The notes beneath the pieces were generated by a model that saw only the letters and a list, made by a program, of their open reading frames with translations, was not told the origin of the DNA and did no database searches. 64,000 bases of DNA, from contig AP026123.1 in NCBI GenBank assembly GCA_030295235.1, positions 248,001 to 312,000 on the forward strand. The letters run 5' to 3'. Origin of the DNA: Fistulifera solaris. Its lineage: Eukaryota > Bacillariophyta > Bacillariophyceae > Naviculales > Stauroneidaceae. Shown in pieces: positions 51,696 through 62,085 of the stretch (positions are counted from its first letter, which is position 1; each line of letters begins with the position of its first letter). The translations under genes and the position numbers were made by a program.

Positions 51696-52563
51696 CTACG
51701 TTTCTTCCATTGTGATGAATTTCTCTCTCCGTGAGTCGTTCGTTATAGAGCGGAGAGGTTTAACATCGTGATGATGATGATGCTCCATGATTGCCTCGTC
51801 GTCGTCAGCTTCCTTACCATGGTAAAGGTAAAGCAAAATGGCAAACATCATGTACAGACCAGACAAGAACATGCAGGTAATAGCCAGTACAGTTGCTATT
51901 CTCTCGACTTCATATGGTTCCCTGTCTTCGCGATCGTGATCGTCTTTCCCATCTTCGACCTATAAGACCGAAAGAAAAATCGAGTCAGCTTTTTCGAATG
52001 CTATATGAACTGAAATCTCCCCTTTGACGACTCACCGTAACTTCCCCCAAAACAACAGCACAAACCAGTAAAATATTCGCAAAAACGACGACGGCACCCC
52101 CAAATATACCAGTCTTCATTCGCGAGACAGCGGGAGACGGAGAAGAAAAACAAGGCCCAATGTAATCACCCCGCAGCGATGTAAAGCCCACAATCGCCGT
52201 CGATCCATACAAATTAAGGGCGAAGCCCAAAATAACCGAATAAACCGCCACAAACGTCATACTCGGGCTATATAATTGGGTAAGAGCAATATACTCTTGT
52301 ATTTTCCGGTCCAGAGACCCGTCTTCTTGTCCTTGAGCTTGTCCTTCTCCTTCATTATTGTTGTTGTTTGCGTATTGCCGTTGATATTCTTCATATTGCT
52401 GTTCGTAGTAATGTTCTAACCGTATGTAATGCGCATGTATTTGAACCATCATGACCAAAGCCGCGACGAAAGCCACGAAATTCAAGACGGTGGTGATCGT
52501 CCAAGTAAAAGCGACCAACGAGCGTTTGCTGGTCAGAAACGAACCGCAGAGTGAACGCGCCAT
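51696..52563 (-). CDS. Tetraspan membrane protein, unknown function
   Basis: Exons (minus) 52563-52036 and 51959-51696, joined over a 76-bp intron (GTGAGT...TTATAG), in phase. Four hydrophobic segments are visible: about residues 17-40 (AFTWTITTVLNFVAFVAALV), 103-122 (MTFVAVYSVILGFALNLYGS), 150-172 (GIFGGAVVVFANILLVCAVV) and, in exon 2, IATVLAITCMFLSGLYMMFA. Loop 1 is Asn/Gln/Glu-rich; the C-terminus has a His run (EHHHHHD). The four-helix layout resembles MARVEL- or tetraspan-like proteins but no signature is present. The stop is TAG at 51696-51698. Confidence 0.65.
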
Positions 52564-53098
52564 GGAAGAAGCCGACGGTACTGTTGCAGTAAATCAAATT
52601 GGTTCTCAAGGAACTGTACCGTGCTGTGTTTAGGAATGCTTTGTAAATTGTTGGCAACGTTACCGTTTCTATGAATATCTGTTTTTGTTTTCAAATGTCG
52701 GTCGGCTCGATCAAAACGTCAACAGAGACGCCGTTGAGCGCGCAGCAACCCGAAGCACGATCGTGACTCAACTATTACTAAGTCCCATTCTATGAACGGA
52801 AACAGGAGCGCGCAGGCGTGACCAATGACATTCTCATAGTAAAAGTGTAGATTACTTTTTTTACTGGTACTGGGTACCGGTACTGGTACTGGTGTTCGGG
52901 CATTTACGTGACTGCCTGTCATCGTGATTCACAAGTTTGGTTGAAGTCGTCCGCAAGTTGAAGGCCGGATTCGTCGGTCGGCAAACATTTCCCCGCCTCG
53001 CAACAATCGGTTGTTGCTGTTGTTCATCAAGTCTTGAACCAGACAGAATCAATCCACCCTCTCTTTCATTTCCACAATAAACAACTCAACTAATTACA
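52564..53098. promoter_or_regulatory. Divergent promoter with GGTACC-type microsatellite
   Basis: Lies between divergent starts. At 52864-52893 TACTGGTAC-GGGTACCGG-TACTGGTAC forms a nested palindromic hexamer repeat. Similar repeats occur at 59607-59628 and 63313-63338. Confidence 0.5.
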
Positions 53099-54226
53099 AT
53101 GAATTACTGGCGCGCAGTGAGCTTATTACTCGCAGTGACCAGAGTACAGTCGTTCACAACACCGGTGACCTATCACACGAGACCGACGCGCCTCTTGTCG
53201 GCCGCAGTCGCTGTCAATGGCGACACTTCGGTGCATGTGAATGGTAGTGATGGTGAAAACACAATGACGATCCGATTGAATGTATACGAAAAAGCCCGAA
53301 CTGTCACTTCTGTTTGCACATCCGGAACTCTCTGTACGATTTCGTCACACGAAGGTATTGACGGTTCGCCGTTCGGATCGTTCGTGGATTACGTCCTGGA
53401 TGATGACGGCAATCCCGTCTTTCTCATGAACGAAATGAGTATGCATACAATCAATATCAAGAATGCACAACAAAGAATGAAAGACGACAACAATCCTTCG
53501 GCCATGGTCACATTATTCACTCAATTGGGCGGAAACACCAACAACAATCACGATGGTCCGTCCTTTGGGCCCGGTAGCTCGAGCAACTTGGGAAATAAAG
53601 GTCTACAGGATGTTTCCCGTTGTTCCCTGACGGGACGTTTGGAAAAACTGACTGTCGATGCTCCGGATATGGATGCTATACGAATGCGTTATTCCATTAC
53701 TCATGTTTATGCCGATCAGGTCATGGACTCTCCCAAATTCGCCTTTTACCGCTTGATTCCCGATAAAATCTATTTTGTAGGTGGTTTCGGTGTTCTTTCT
53801 ACGTGGGTCGACCCCGAAGATTACAAAAATGCCAATCCGGATATTCTCGCGACACAAGCCGCCGGAATATGTGCACGCATCAATCGGGATCATGACGAAG
53901 ATTTGCGCTTGACGGCACAGCACTTATTGAACATTGCTCCCAAAAATGCCGACGCCATTGAAAGTGTCCGCGTGACCACGGTCGATCGATTGGGGATGGA
54001 TTTGCGTGTCACCGCGCAACAGGGAACACGGAGAAACAAACTGCAGACGGATGAATTCCGTATTGGGTTCCGCATTCCCGTCCAGTCCGTCGAAGACGCC
54101 AAGTCCGAGATTCTGAAAATCTTTCAAGAAGCCTGGGAGAAAGGCAACGGTGTGGAATGGGGCGATAACGAGGTGCCCGGAGAGTCTGTACCGATCATGA
54201 AGATTGCGGCGGATAGTCTGGAATAA
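53099..54226 (+). CDS. Plastid HugZ-like / DUF2470 FMN-binding split-barrel protein
   Basis: A 375-residue single-exon protein. The signal peptide (MNYWRAVSLLLAVTRVQS) is followed by FTTPVTY, the plastid motif. The split barrel has ARTVTSVCTSGTLCTISS, then GSPFGSFVDYVLDDDGNPVF, LMNEMSMHTINIK and SAMVTLFTQL, then CSLTGRLEKL, FAFYRLIPDKIYFVGGF. The C-terminal domain (ICARINRDHDEDLRLTAQH, then VTTVDRLGMDLRV) matches DUF2470. The pair is found in HugZ haem oxygenases and in the plant glutamyl-tRNA-reductase-binding proteins that tune tetrapyrrole synthesis. Role in plastid haem or chlorophyll metabolism is inferred. Confidence 0.87.
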   Translation: MNYWRAVSLLLAVTRVQSFTTPVTYHTRPTRLLSAAVAVNGDTSVHVNGSDGENTMTIRLNVYEKARTVTSVCTSGTLCTISSHEGIDGSPFGSFVDYVLDDDGNPVFLMNEMSMHTINIKNAQQRMKDDNNPSAMVTLFTQLGGNTNNNHDGPSFGPGSSSNLGNKGLQDVSRCSLTGRLEKLTVDAPDMDAIRMRYSITHVYADQVMDSPKFAFYRLIPDKIYFVGGFGVLSTWVDPEDYKNANPDILATQAAGICARINRDHDEDLRLTAQHLLNIAPKNADAIESVRVTTVDRLGMDLRVTAQQGTRRNKLQTDEFRIGFRIPVQSVEDAKSEILKIFQEAWEKGNGVEWGDNEVPGESVPIMKIAADSLE

Positions 54227-54866
54227 AAAATTCATTAATAGTAGCATGAGCCGATTTTTCAATCGCTTCGTTTTATTTTCGAAAACGATACGAGTGAAAT
54301 GACCTTAAAGTACTTTAAGGTGTTAAGAAAACGATCGTATGAGCATCGAGCGACTAGTTTGAAAAGTCTAGTTGATAATTAGTCTAAGGTGAATCAAGGA
54401 TTGAAAACCAAAATAATTCCGCTTGCGTGTCAGCAGGTCGTCTTGGCTATACTGAGGGTCTCGATCGACAGGCTGTCTTTGTAGATCTTATGAGAGTAAT
54501 CAGGTACTCGTGCTCGCGCTATTAATATCGTCCTACCAACATCAAAATTTGACTGCGATTCGTCGTTCGTGCAACCATCAAAACTGTAGGAAACAAAAAC
54601 TTTTTGTTGCTCGTACAGCAAAGAGCCTCAATCCGTTGATTTTCAGTTGTCGGGTATCATCGTTTCTTTAGCGCTAGTCTTTCATAATTTTTCAGGTGAG
54701 ATTTCAGAGAATCCGCAAAAAGACGGAAAAGGGTCATTTCCGACGCGAAGAGTCGACTTCTTTATACCACCAAGATTGATTCACGAAATCACAGCCACTT
54801 GTCGTTTATATTTTGTTCCCTTCATAAAGACCATATGAACAAAAGTTAAAACCCAGCGTATCCCCT
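54227..54866. other. Region between convergent genes
   Basis: About 640 bp. A perfect 20-bp palindrome, ACCTTAAAGTACTTTAAGGT, lies at 54302-54321, shortly after the stop codon of the HugZ-like gene. No gene seen. Confidence 0.5.
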
Positions 54867-55496
54867 TCAGTCATTGTGTTGTCGATTCACGGCAGCACGT
54901 CCCGGAACGGGCAAGATACGCACAAACATGAGATGCCCCACCGCCAACCCAGCTGCCACGGAGAACAAAAGCTCCAGCGAATACATCATGGCCACGATCA
55001 TAATGACATACCCCAGAAGCGACTGCAACGCATAAATAAGGATGAGAGCGATCTTTCGAAAGGACTTGTTGGGTGCCTGTGTGCGAAGAATCCATTCACG
55101 AAATGCGGAGATGGCTTCCATGACAATTGCCAAGAGAAAGGAAAAGACCATGGCTCCGCGGAATTGTTTCGGGCTGGCCAGTAACCACGAATTGAATAGA
55201 TAGTTCAAGCATTGTTGTTGTTCTTGCGATGATTGCAAAGGACGACCATCTTCATCATCAGCAGAATTGCCTTTTATCTTTAAAGACCAGTGGAAACCAT
55301 CCATAAACATAGTCATGGGCATGCCCGCGCAAAAGGTCGATGACGAAGAATCATCATTATCATTATGGGATTGCATGGAATGGTGTTCGTGTCCCGCCAG
55401 TGCTGTGTTGCGGCCAAAGAACACTACAACAACTGTTGCGAGGGTCAAGCTTAACGCTTTATGCGACAGCATTATAGTTTTTAGATAGGTGATCAA
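54867..55496 (-). CDS. CTR-family copper transporter
   Basis: A 209-residue protein with an N-terminal signal (LSLTLATVVVVFFGRNTALA) and a His/Met-rich exposed part (GHEHHSMQSHNDND, then CAGMPMTMFMDGFHW). Three membrane helices follow: FRGAMVFSFLLAIVMEAISA, ALILIYALQSLLGYVIMIVA and LFSVAAGLAVGHLMFV. The selectivity motif M-x3-M is present in MIVAMMY and the G-x3-G packing motif in GLAVG. CTR proteins form trimers that import Cu(I). Starts at 55496 or, with a tighter signal peptide, at 55472 (MLSHKALS). Confidence 0.93.
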   Translation of the reverse strand: MITYLKTIMLSHKALSLTLATVVVVFFGRNTALAGHEHHSMQSHNDNDDSSSSTFCAGMPMTMFMDGFHWSLKIKGNSADDEDGRPLQSSQEQQQCLNYLFNSWLLASPKQFRGAMVFSFLLAIVMEAISAFREWILRTQAPNKSFRKIALILIYALQSLLGYVIMIVAMMYSLELLFSVAAGLAVGHLMFVRILPVPGRAAVNRQHND

Positions 55497-56827
55497 CTCG
55501 TATTCTGTGTTGCTCGTCGCCTCATCATTTGCGTTGATCTTTTTTCTACGCGTGATGCGATACAGCGAAAATGGTCAACTCATGACTACATTTTCGTCAT
55601 TCACAAAAATTGTACGGAGTAATATACATTGTAATATACACTTCACACCATAGTCATAATCCGCGAAATTCAAAAGGCCATCACCTAACGAGCATGGCTC
55701 CACCATAATAAGTCCAAACAACAACTTTAATGAACGCCTATACTTCACTTTAGATCCGTGCCTTTAATCAGCCTAAGATAAAGTGCCGAAAGCAGAGTAA
55801 TATTGCTCAAGAATAATGCCGTCGACAAGCTAAACCAAAACAGCAACAAATAACTCGACCAATGATAGCAGGAATTTTAAACATCGATTGTAATGATGCA
55901 TGATATTACTACTAGATATTAATTCCTTGTTCACAGTGCAACATCTCGTTGAATTGCTACGAAAAGCTTCCAGATCGGATGGACTACCAGGTTCACTATA
56001 GGGTCAAAGTGATGGTTTACGGAGACCATGACTGGTTTTCAGTCCCGAACATTCTGCGAATATCGATAGAAACTGCAACAAGTAGGTTGCCCAATGATAT
56101 CCAAAAATATGTTGATCGATGGTTTTGAGGCAAGGTATCATTACTGGAGCTTTTCACATTGTTCGAAGTACAACATCTCAGTGAATTGCTACGAAAAGCT
56201 TCCAGATCGAATGGACTACCAATGCACTATAGGGTCAAAGTGTTGGTTTACGGAGACCACGACTGAATTTCAGTCCTGAATATTCGGCGAATATTTATAG
56301 AAACCGCAACAAGTAGGTTTGCCCAATGATATCCAAAAATATGTTGGTCGAAGGTTTTACGGTAAGGTAGCAATACAAGCTTTCCTTGTTGTTTGAAGTG
56401 CAACATCTCGATGAATTGCTACGAACGGCTTCCAGATCGGATGTACTACCAAACATACTATAGGGTCAAAGTGTTGGTTTAACGAGACCATGACTGAACT
56501 TTGGTCACGAACATGAAACATAGAAACATTGGCCACAAACTAAGCCTTATTGCACAAGTATAGGTCCACGAATTGGAACCTAATCTGGTTTAGCATTATG
56601 AAAACATTGATGAAAGGCTGTAGATCGCTTCGAGTCATTGCCGTTGGTCGGCTTACGATATTTGTTTGAAAGCAGAGCGATAAGAAACTAAAACAATAGC
56701 GGTGTTGGACCCAAAAGTCAACAGAGAAATGACTGAATGATGAGCAATTTGAGAAATACGCTATAACAAATATTGCTGGGTGAGCTTGTCCACGTGAAAT
56801 AAAGCGATGTGCAAAATCCATTCCTGG
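55497..56827. repeat. 231-bp tandem repeat, about 2.6 copies, in a gene-free region
   Basis: From about 55890 to 56520 the phrase CAACATCTC...GAATTGCTACGAA recurs with steps of 232 and 230 bp (reference bases 55937, 56169, 56399). Each copy includes ACTATAGGGTCAAAGTG and CCCAATGATATCCAAAAATATGTTG. No coding potential; the rest of the interval shows nothing. Confidence 0.85.
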
Positions 56828-58026
56828 TTAATCGTGTATTCGAACACAACCCATTTGTTTTGCTTTCCCTGGTTTGACTGCCCAATGTATTAAATGATTC
56901 CATCCGGCAGAGCCAAACAGAGATTTGACCGTTTCTCGTTCTTCTTCGTCCGTCAAAGACTCACTGTTTTCGGAAGACGTCAAGTGATCGGCAAAGCAAA
57001 TTGAAGCATTCTCGCCGTGAGCCCTGGCTGCTTCCCGAAACAACTGAAACAGTTCCTTGGGTTGACCATCGTTCAGAAACATCATAACCCCTTCAATGAC
57101 ATAAATTGTATGCCAAGTCTCGCCTTTCTGTTTATTCCGCGGAAATTCAGCTAGCACATCTCTCACTGCATCCAGATCATTCAAATCGACGGAAAGCAAC
57201 TCGGGCAGTTGCACGGGTCCCTTTGTTTTCTCTCGACGTTCTTTCAATCGTTCCAGCAACGCTCGTTTCCCATCAATCACCACGGGTAAATCCAATTCCC
57301 ATGCTTCGTGCACGCGAGGATTCTGTGACAGCATACGCGTCGCTCGTACATCATAACCACCACCAATGGCGACCAAACGAATTTTAGTGGCTGCCGGCAA
57401 ACGCGCGATTTCTTGTTGAATGCATCGATTCAAAAAAACGGTACGATATTCGACATTGGCATGATGCAACCGCGGATACAGCGAAATAGGAATGAGTTTC
57501 AAGATCCACCATCGGGAATAGTCGGGCATCATGTCGTAGGTCCACTCATCGTCTTGACAGACGGATTGCGGATCGACACTGGCAATGGCTTTACACCAGA
57601 GGACTTTGAGAGCATTTTTGTTTTCCACAGTCACGTCATTCCAATGCAGTAATGGTAACAATGCATTGTGCAGTTTCCAAGCTCTTCGAAAGAGCCATTT
57701 GGGAGCATTGGTTAGAGTCGGTCGAACGCCGAGCAAGAGAGCAACGTGCTTTCTTTGTGTAGTTGTTGTTGAAGCTGTTGTATTACCGTTGTTATGAGAG
57801 AGCGATCCAGTAGCCGCAAGAAATAATTTGGTCGTCCAGTAATTGAAATTAGAGACTGCAGAATGATGAATAATGAGTGAGAAAACGACAGCCAAAAATG
57901 ACGTATCTGCACAAATGATTTTTTTGTATTGTTCTCACCTCTTCCTGTCGCGGTCCTCCATGACGACGTCGCCGTGAGAAACACGGTTAAAAGTAGAATT
58001 ACAAGCTTAAGTCGTCTGAAATCCAT
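56828..58026 (-). CDS. Leucine carboxyl methyltransferase-type (LCM) methyltransferase, secretory or plastid
   Basis: Exons (minus) 58026-57939 and 57855-56828, joined over an 83-bp intron (GTGAGA...TCTGCAG). Exon 1 encodes a signal peptide (MDFRRLKLVILLLTVFLTAT). The LCM domain (PF04072) has YRTVFLNRCIQQEIA, the SAM motif LVAIGGGYDVRATRM, WELDLPVVIDGKRALL and a late IYVIEGVMMFL followed by ICFADHL. The family methylates carboxyl groups (PP2A C-terminus, or natural products in the bacterial branch). The signal peptide argues against the PP2A role, so the bacterial-like branch is favoured. A CCAGAAAATCTGG cluster lies just upstream. Confidence 0.83.
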
Positions 58027-58807
58027 TGTCAATCCATTGAAATAGAAAACAAAACAAAAATGTGATTTTTTGGTGGGTGTACAATACGACGTGATCACCA
58101 TCATGCGTATCCAGAAAATCTGGGGTGAGGTATTTCGACGTGTCCATAAAATCTTGGTATATTATACTTGTAGTTGTATTTTGACCTCTACAGAAAATCT
58201 GGAGGAGTGGTCATGACACGTGACTGAAATTTAGTCATGAAAAAGTTGACTTGACGTACACTGTATTGGTCCACAGTAAACTTCCTCAGTTGAATACTAC
58301 GTACAGCTGGTGTTCGTCCGTCATTACATCATGCAGTCCTCGTATAAAAAAAGTACCAGCAGTACAAAATCTACGTCTTTTTCCTACGTAGGGGCTATCG
58401 TCAACTCATCAAATCTAGAATTACTTCTCATAAAAAGACTGAAACTCAAGTTTGATCTATTACCATACTAATCATTTACATTCCACACATTTATGAATGG
58501 TTTTCGGTGGTTGATCTGCTGCCCACGATTGCGGATTACAACATAACGCATATTTAGCCTTCTGTCACGAGTCAGTCACGAATATTGAGAACATCATAAA
58601 GGTCACCATTGCGCAAGCTAATTCGACTATGTTTAGTAGTTACTACAAGCTCCAAAGCTTCAGAATAATGAAAAGCAACCTATAACAGAAGTCATTTTAT
58701 CACAGAAAGAAAGTTTCCGGTCTCTAGTCAGCTTCATGTTCCATTTCGTCATTTGACGACTCGTAATTGCGGAGCTAAAAATAGTCCTCGGCCTCATCTA
58801 CAAGCTG
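58027..58807. promoter_or_regulatory. Upstream region with CCAGAAAATCTGG repeats
   Basis: Repeat units start at 58111, 58144 and about 58190, preceded by TTTCGACGTGT- or TTTTGACCTCT-like segments and followed by GGGGTGAGG or GGAGGAGTGG, the same unit as at 23198-23320. No gene seen in the remaining bases. Confidence 0.65.
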
Positions 58808-59056
58808 CTATGGTGACGGTAACGGCAACCAAAGTCTTGTCATGTCAACGTCAACGCATGGACCTGACTCCGAAGATTCTTTGTTTCTAGAATTAGTTTC
58901 TGCAGCGTCGTCGACATTGTCTCCATCGTTGTTGTCGTTGTTATTGTCTTCATCGTCACTCCAATCGTCCAACCGCTTTAACTCCTCTTTGGTCAAGAGT
59001 TTTTGCTGCTCAGCGGTCTTTACTACTGCATTGAGAAACTTATTATCAAAATCCAT
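58808..59056 (-). CDS. Small acidic protein or 3' exon, hypothetical
   Basis: An 82-codon frame with a charged helix (FLNAVVKTAEQQKLLTKEEL, then KRLDDWSDDEDNN) and an Asn/Asp tail. It lies in the same frame as the 59078-59293 frame, separated by one TAA. The two could be one gene interrupted by an error or two separate frames. No family recognised. Confidence 0.4.
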   Translation of the reverse strand: MDFDNKFLNAVVKTAEQQKLLTKEELKRLDDWSDDEDNNNDNNDGDNVDDAAETNSRNKESSESGPCVDVDMTRLWLPLPSP

Positions 59057-59077
59057 TGCGCATCGGTGCGTCCCAAA

Positions 59078-59336
59078 TTATTTCGTAAATCGTTCAATTC
59101 CAAGGTATGTTTTGGGCGCTGCAAATCCTACTCCAAATTTTGCCGTTTTGCGATTAGCCTTGTACCGCTCTTGTACCAACAAGCGTTGTATACTTAACTC
59201 TTGAAATGGAAATTGTGGGTCATTGATGCTGCCAGTACCTGCGCTAGTTGTTGCTTGAGATTGTTCCTCGAACTGGCGTCGCGCGTTATGCAACGCAATA
59301 TAGGCCTGTAAATAATCCCGTTCCCTTCAGCTCGCG
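59078..59336 (-). CDS. Small hypothetical protein, probably a later exon
   Basis: A frame from an apparent acceptor (TTTACAG before GCCTATATTGCG, near 59307) to TAA: AYIALHNARRQFEEQSQAT, then FPFQELSIQRLLVQERYKAN and KFGVGFAAPKTYLGIERF. The composition is protein-like. A possible upstream exon ends GGTGCAGAG before GTATCC at about 59334 and could extend into the minus-strand frame at 59364-59699 (HSILIDKSRSTQLSSRI), but the frames do not join cleanly. Function unknown; exon boundaries uncertain. Confidence 0.35.
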
Positions 59337-59835
59337 GATACCTCTGCACCGTTCGATTCGAAATTAAATTTTACACAATATAAGTTTTTCGATCCGCGAA
59401 CTGAGTTGTGTGGAACGAGATTTATCTATCAGAATGCTATGATCGGCAACTTCGAAAACAACACGAAAATTATCGCGATGGAGGAGGCTCGGAGGAGTTT
59501 TTGGACCGGTACTCAGGTCATGATTTTTTCCGTTGTGGTAGACTTCTACGAGGGCGACATGATGTAATGACGAAGCAACACCAGCTGTACAAATAATATG
59601 TAAAGGGTACGGTACCGGTACCGGTACGAGTGCATGTGTGACGTCACACTGCTCGTCGGTCATGCATGCACACGCGCTGCTGCTGCTGCTGCACTGCACT
59701 GTCTTTTACTATGCGGCGTACGCGACGATCGTTCGCTTTTACCGCAGCAACGCAACAGCAACAGCAGCGTCGCGCAATTTGTTGCTCTTCTTGTTTTGTT
59801 AAATCGATTGAAGAAATAACAAACGAATACGGATC
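59337..59835. other. Divergent promoter region with GGTACC microsatellite
   Basis: About 500 bp. GGTACGGTACCGGTACCGG lies at 59607-59625, followed by CTGCTG and CAGCAACAG runs. It may contain the first exon of the minus-strand hypothetical gene. Confidence 0.4.
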
Positions 59836-60481
59836 ATGAGTCATTTGTCGGCCACCTCCCGTCGCGCTATGCGAACTGTCGAACAACGTGCCTCGATTGA
59901 CTGGTATGTAGGGATCGTCTTGATTTTGAAGGGGTCGGCCTTTGGCTATCGCCCTTTTATGCTTCATGTACTAATATATTTGTGTATTCATTCACAGGTC
60001 CCGACCCGTGTGGAGTTGCAGTCCGGAAGTATCAGCCAAGTTCAACAATTTCAAATCCTGGGTCGCCATGTCCGAGTCCATGTTTGAGAAATACCAAACG
60101 CCCCCGGCCCCGGTGGACTTTACCGCCGCCAAGAAGAATGTCCGCGACAAGCAACTCGTGGAACAACTCGAGGCCTTTTACAAATCGAGCTCGCCGCCTC
60201 CGGAAGTCAGTGTCATGCCCGAAGCTGAAAAGGCGAAGAGTGAGGAGAATATTGCGTATTTGCAAGAGTTGGATGCCTTTCACAAGGAATTCATTCCGGT
60301 GGTCGAGAAGGAGATTGAGTTCTTGCAGAACAACCGAACGACTGCGGATACTACTCTCTTTGATATGCAGGTGGCTTATCCGTTGATCCATGAAGAGGTA
60401 GAAAACGAGTTGGAAGCGCGTGAATGGTTCAAGGATACGGAATACGAGAAGAAGGGAGGTGGAGATCACCACCATCATTAG
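59836..60481 (+). CDS. ATP5PD: Mitochondrial ATP synthase subunit d
   Basis: Exons 59836-59903 and 59998-60481, joined over a 94-bp intron (GTATGT...TTCACAG). The spliced N-terminus, TVEQRASIDWSRP, is followed by AKFNNFKSWVAMSESMFEKY, PAPVDFTAAKKNVRDKQLVE and LEAFYKSSSPPPE, the conserved layout of subunit d (IDW...FK...P...Y/FxxxKxxV...LVxxFExxYK). A helical middle part and an acidic C-terminus ending in a His run (GGGDHHHH) complete 183 residues. Subunit d is part of the peripheral stalk linking F1 to Fo. The first half supports the call more strongly than the second. Confidence 0.75.
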
Positions 60482-60666
60482 AATACATAACAGTGGTAGC
60501 AGTCCTTTCCTTTTAGTTATGATTACTAGTCTTTGTAGGACACCAGCTTGGATGTGCGGAGTAAAGGTGTTGCGGCTCCATGCTAATTCAAATTTAGAAC
60601 AAGATAACACAGCGTTGTGTTTGATTATAGCATTTTATATTATGACAGTAGTGCGGTGGCGCTCTT

Positions 60667-62085
60667 TTACACAAATGTTGCCACTTCGTTGAATCTTTGA
60701 AACAACTCTTCTCCAACCAAACCGACCGAAAGTGATCCCAACACAGGTAACGCGGCGTCGGGGACCATCGATGGAATCTTCGTCGCCGAGGACGAATCGG
60801 CAGCTTGATCTTGTTGCTGCTTCCAGACCATTGCCACTGGAATAATGCCGTAGAGCAACGGAGAGCCAAACGATCCCGCTAGATTGAGAGCTTCCGTGAA
60901 TCCGGACCCGCTACTGAATGCCAAGGCCGCAGACAAAGGAACTCCCAGTGAAAGACCGGCGGCGATCATGTTGTTGCTCTCGGGTGAATTGTCTTTTCGT
61001 TTACCAGGAACAAAGTTTTTGATTTCTTCCGACAAGGATAGCGATGTACCAAGGGTCGATCCCGCTATAGCAAAGACGGAAAAGGCGGATAGCAAAAGTT
61101 CCGCCAGGTCTCCTTGAATGCCACCGCCCAGCGATGTATAACACCAGCACAAGTACATGACGAGAGGAATGAAGGATCCTGTAATGAGAGCGGCAGTCAC
61201 TTTCGCTCGATCATAATCCAATAGCTTGACGACGGTGGGAACAATGTTTTGATAAATCATGGCGATGAGAATGACCGGTGCGGCTTCCATGGCGGCACTC
61301 ATGACATTGTCGGGGCTGGTTGTCGAAGCTGTCAACGTCCCCATCGGATCACTCACAGCCGCCATTCCAGGAATGACTATTGCAGCGAATGTGGCAAACA
61401 AAAGAGTCACGCAAACTGAACTGACTTGCGAAACATTCTTGGTAGATTGAGTGCCTACTACAACTGCAGCCAGACTAGCCCAAAGACACGAAGCCGTCCC
61501 CGCCGGCACCCCAAAGTAATCCACTCCCAAAACACCAGCTCGGCTGATATCAAACGATTGAATCAACCCGTTGACGAAGATGGAAATAGCAGCAATACCG
61601 TTCGCGGCTAGCGGATTCTTCAAATTCGCCTCGGCAAATTCTTGAAAGGAAGCAGGGACATCTTCGGCGGACGTTTCTCGTTGATGAATCGCCACTTGGG
61701 CCAGCAACAGACCCGAAACTAAGTTCACTATGTAAGCGGCTGCAAAGATTCCAGAAGAAGCCACGAGTCCGGGTTCTGCTGTGAGCTCTGGCATCACGAG
61801 ACAGCCAGCACCTACAGTATTTCCTGTAATCAGAAAGGATGCCCCCAGAACAGGAAGCACGAAACTGTCCCAGGCATTTGATGCCGTCGTTCTTTGTGAC
61901 GGGACTGTGTACGCTCTCGCATCTAGAGCGTCTTCTTTGTAAGGAAATTGAGATGAGGAGGTAGTGGATGTCGTGAAAGCCGATAGCTCTTCCTTCGTTC
62001 GCACGGCTTTGTTCTCTTGAATGACAAAGCCTTTGGCTGACGACGTAAGAAAGCCCAGTCCGATGAGTGAATGCAATCTCTTCAT
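60667..62085 (-). CDS. Plastid-targeted aromatic amino acid permease (HAAAP family)
   Basis: A 472-residue single-exon protein with about eleven membrane helices. The N-terminus (MKRLHSLIGLGFLTSSAKGF followed by VIQE) suits bipartite plastid targeting. After a hydrophilic spacer the transporter starts with GASFLITGNTVGAGCLVMPE, the substrate-binding signature of the tryptophan/tyrosine permease family (PF03222). Later helices include YIVNLVSGLLLAQVAIH, GIAAISIFVNGLIQSFDISR and VILIAMIYQNIVPTVVKLL. Bacterial relatives import tryptophan or tyrosine with protons. In the alga it would carry aromatic amino acids, made in plastids, across an envelope membrane; inferred. Confidence 0.87.
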   Translation of the reverse strand: MKRLHSLIGLGFLTSSAKGFVIQENKAVRTKEELSAFTTSTTSSSQFPYKEDALDARAYTVPSQRTTASNAWDSFVLPVLGASFLITGNTVGAGCLVMPELTAEPGLVASSGIFAAAYIVNLVSGLLLAQVAIHQRETSAEDVPASFQEFAEANLKNPLAANGIAAISIFVNGLIQSFDISRAGVLGVDYFGVPAGTASCLWASLAAVVVGTQSTKNVSQVSSVCVTLLFATFAAIVIPGMAAVSDPMGTLTASTTSPDNVMSAAMEAAPVILIAMIYQNIVPTVVKLLDYDRAKVTAALITGSFIPLVMYLCWCYTSLGGGIQGDLAELLLSAFSVFAIAGSTLGTSLSLSEEIKNFVPGKRKDNSPESNNMIAAGLSLGVPLSAALAFSSGSGFTEALNLAGSFGSPLLYGIIPVAMVWKQQQDQAADSSSATKIPSMVPDAALPVLGSLSVGLVGEELFQRFNEVATFV

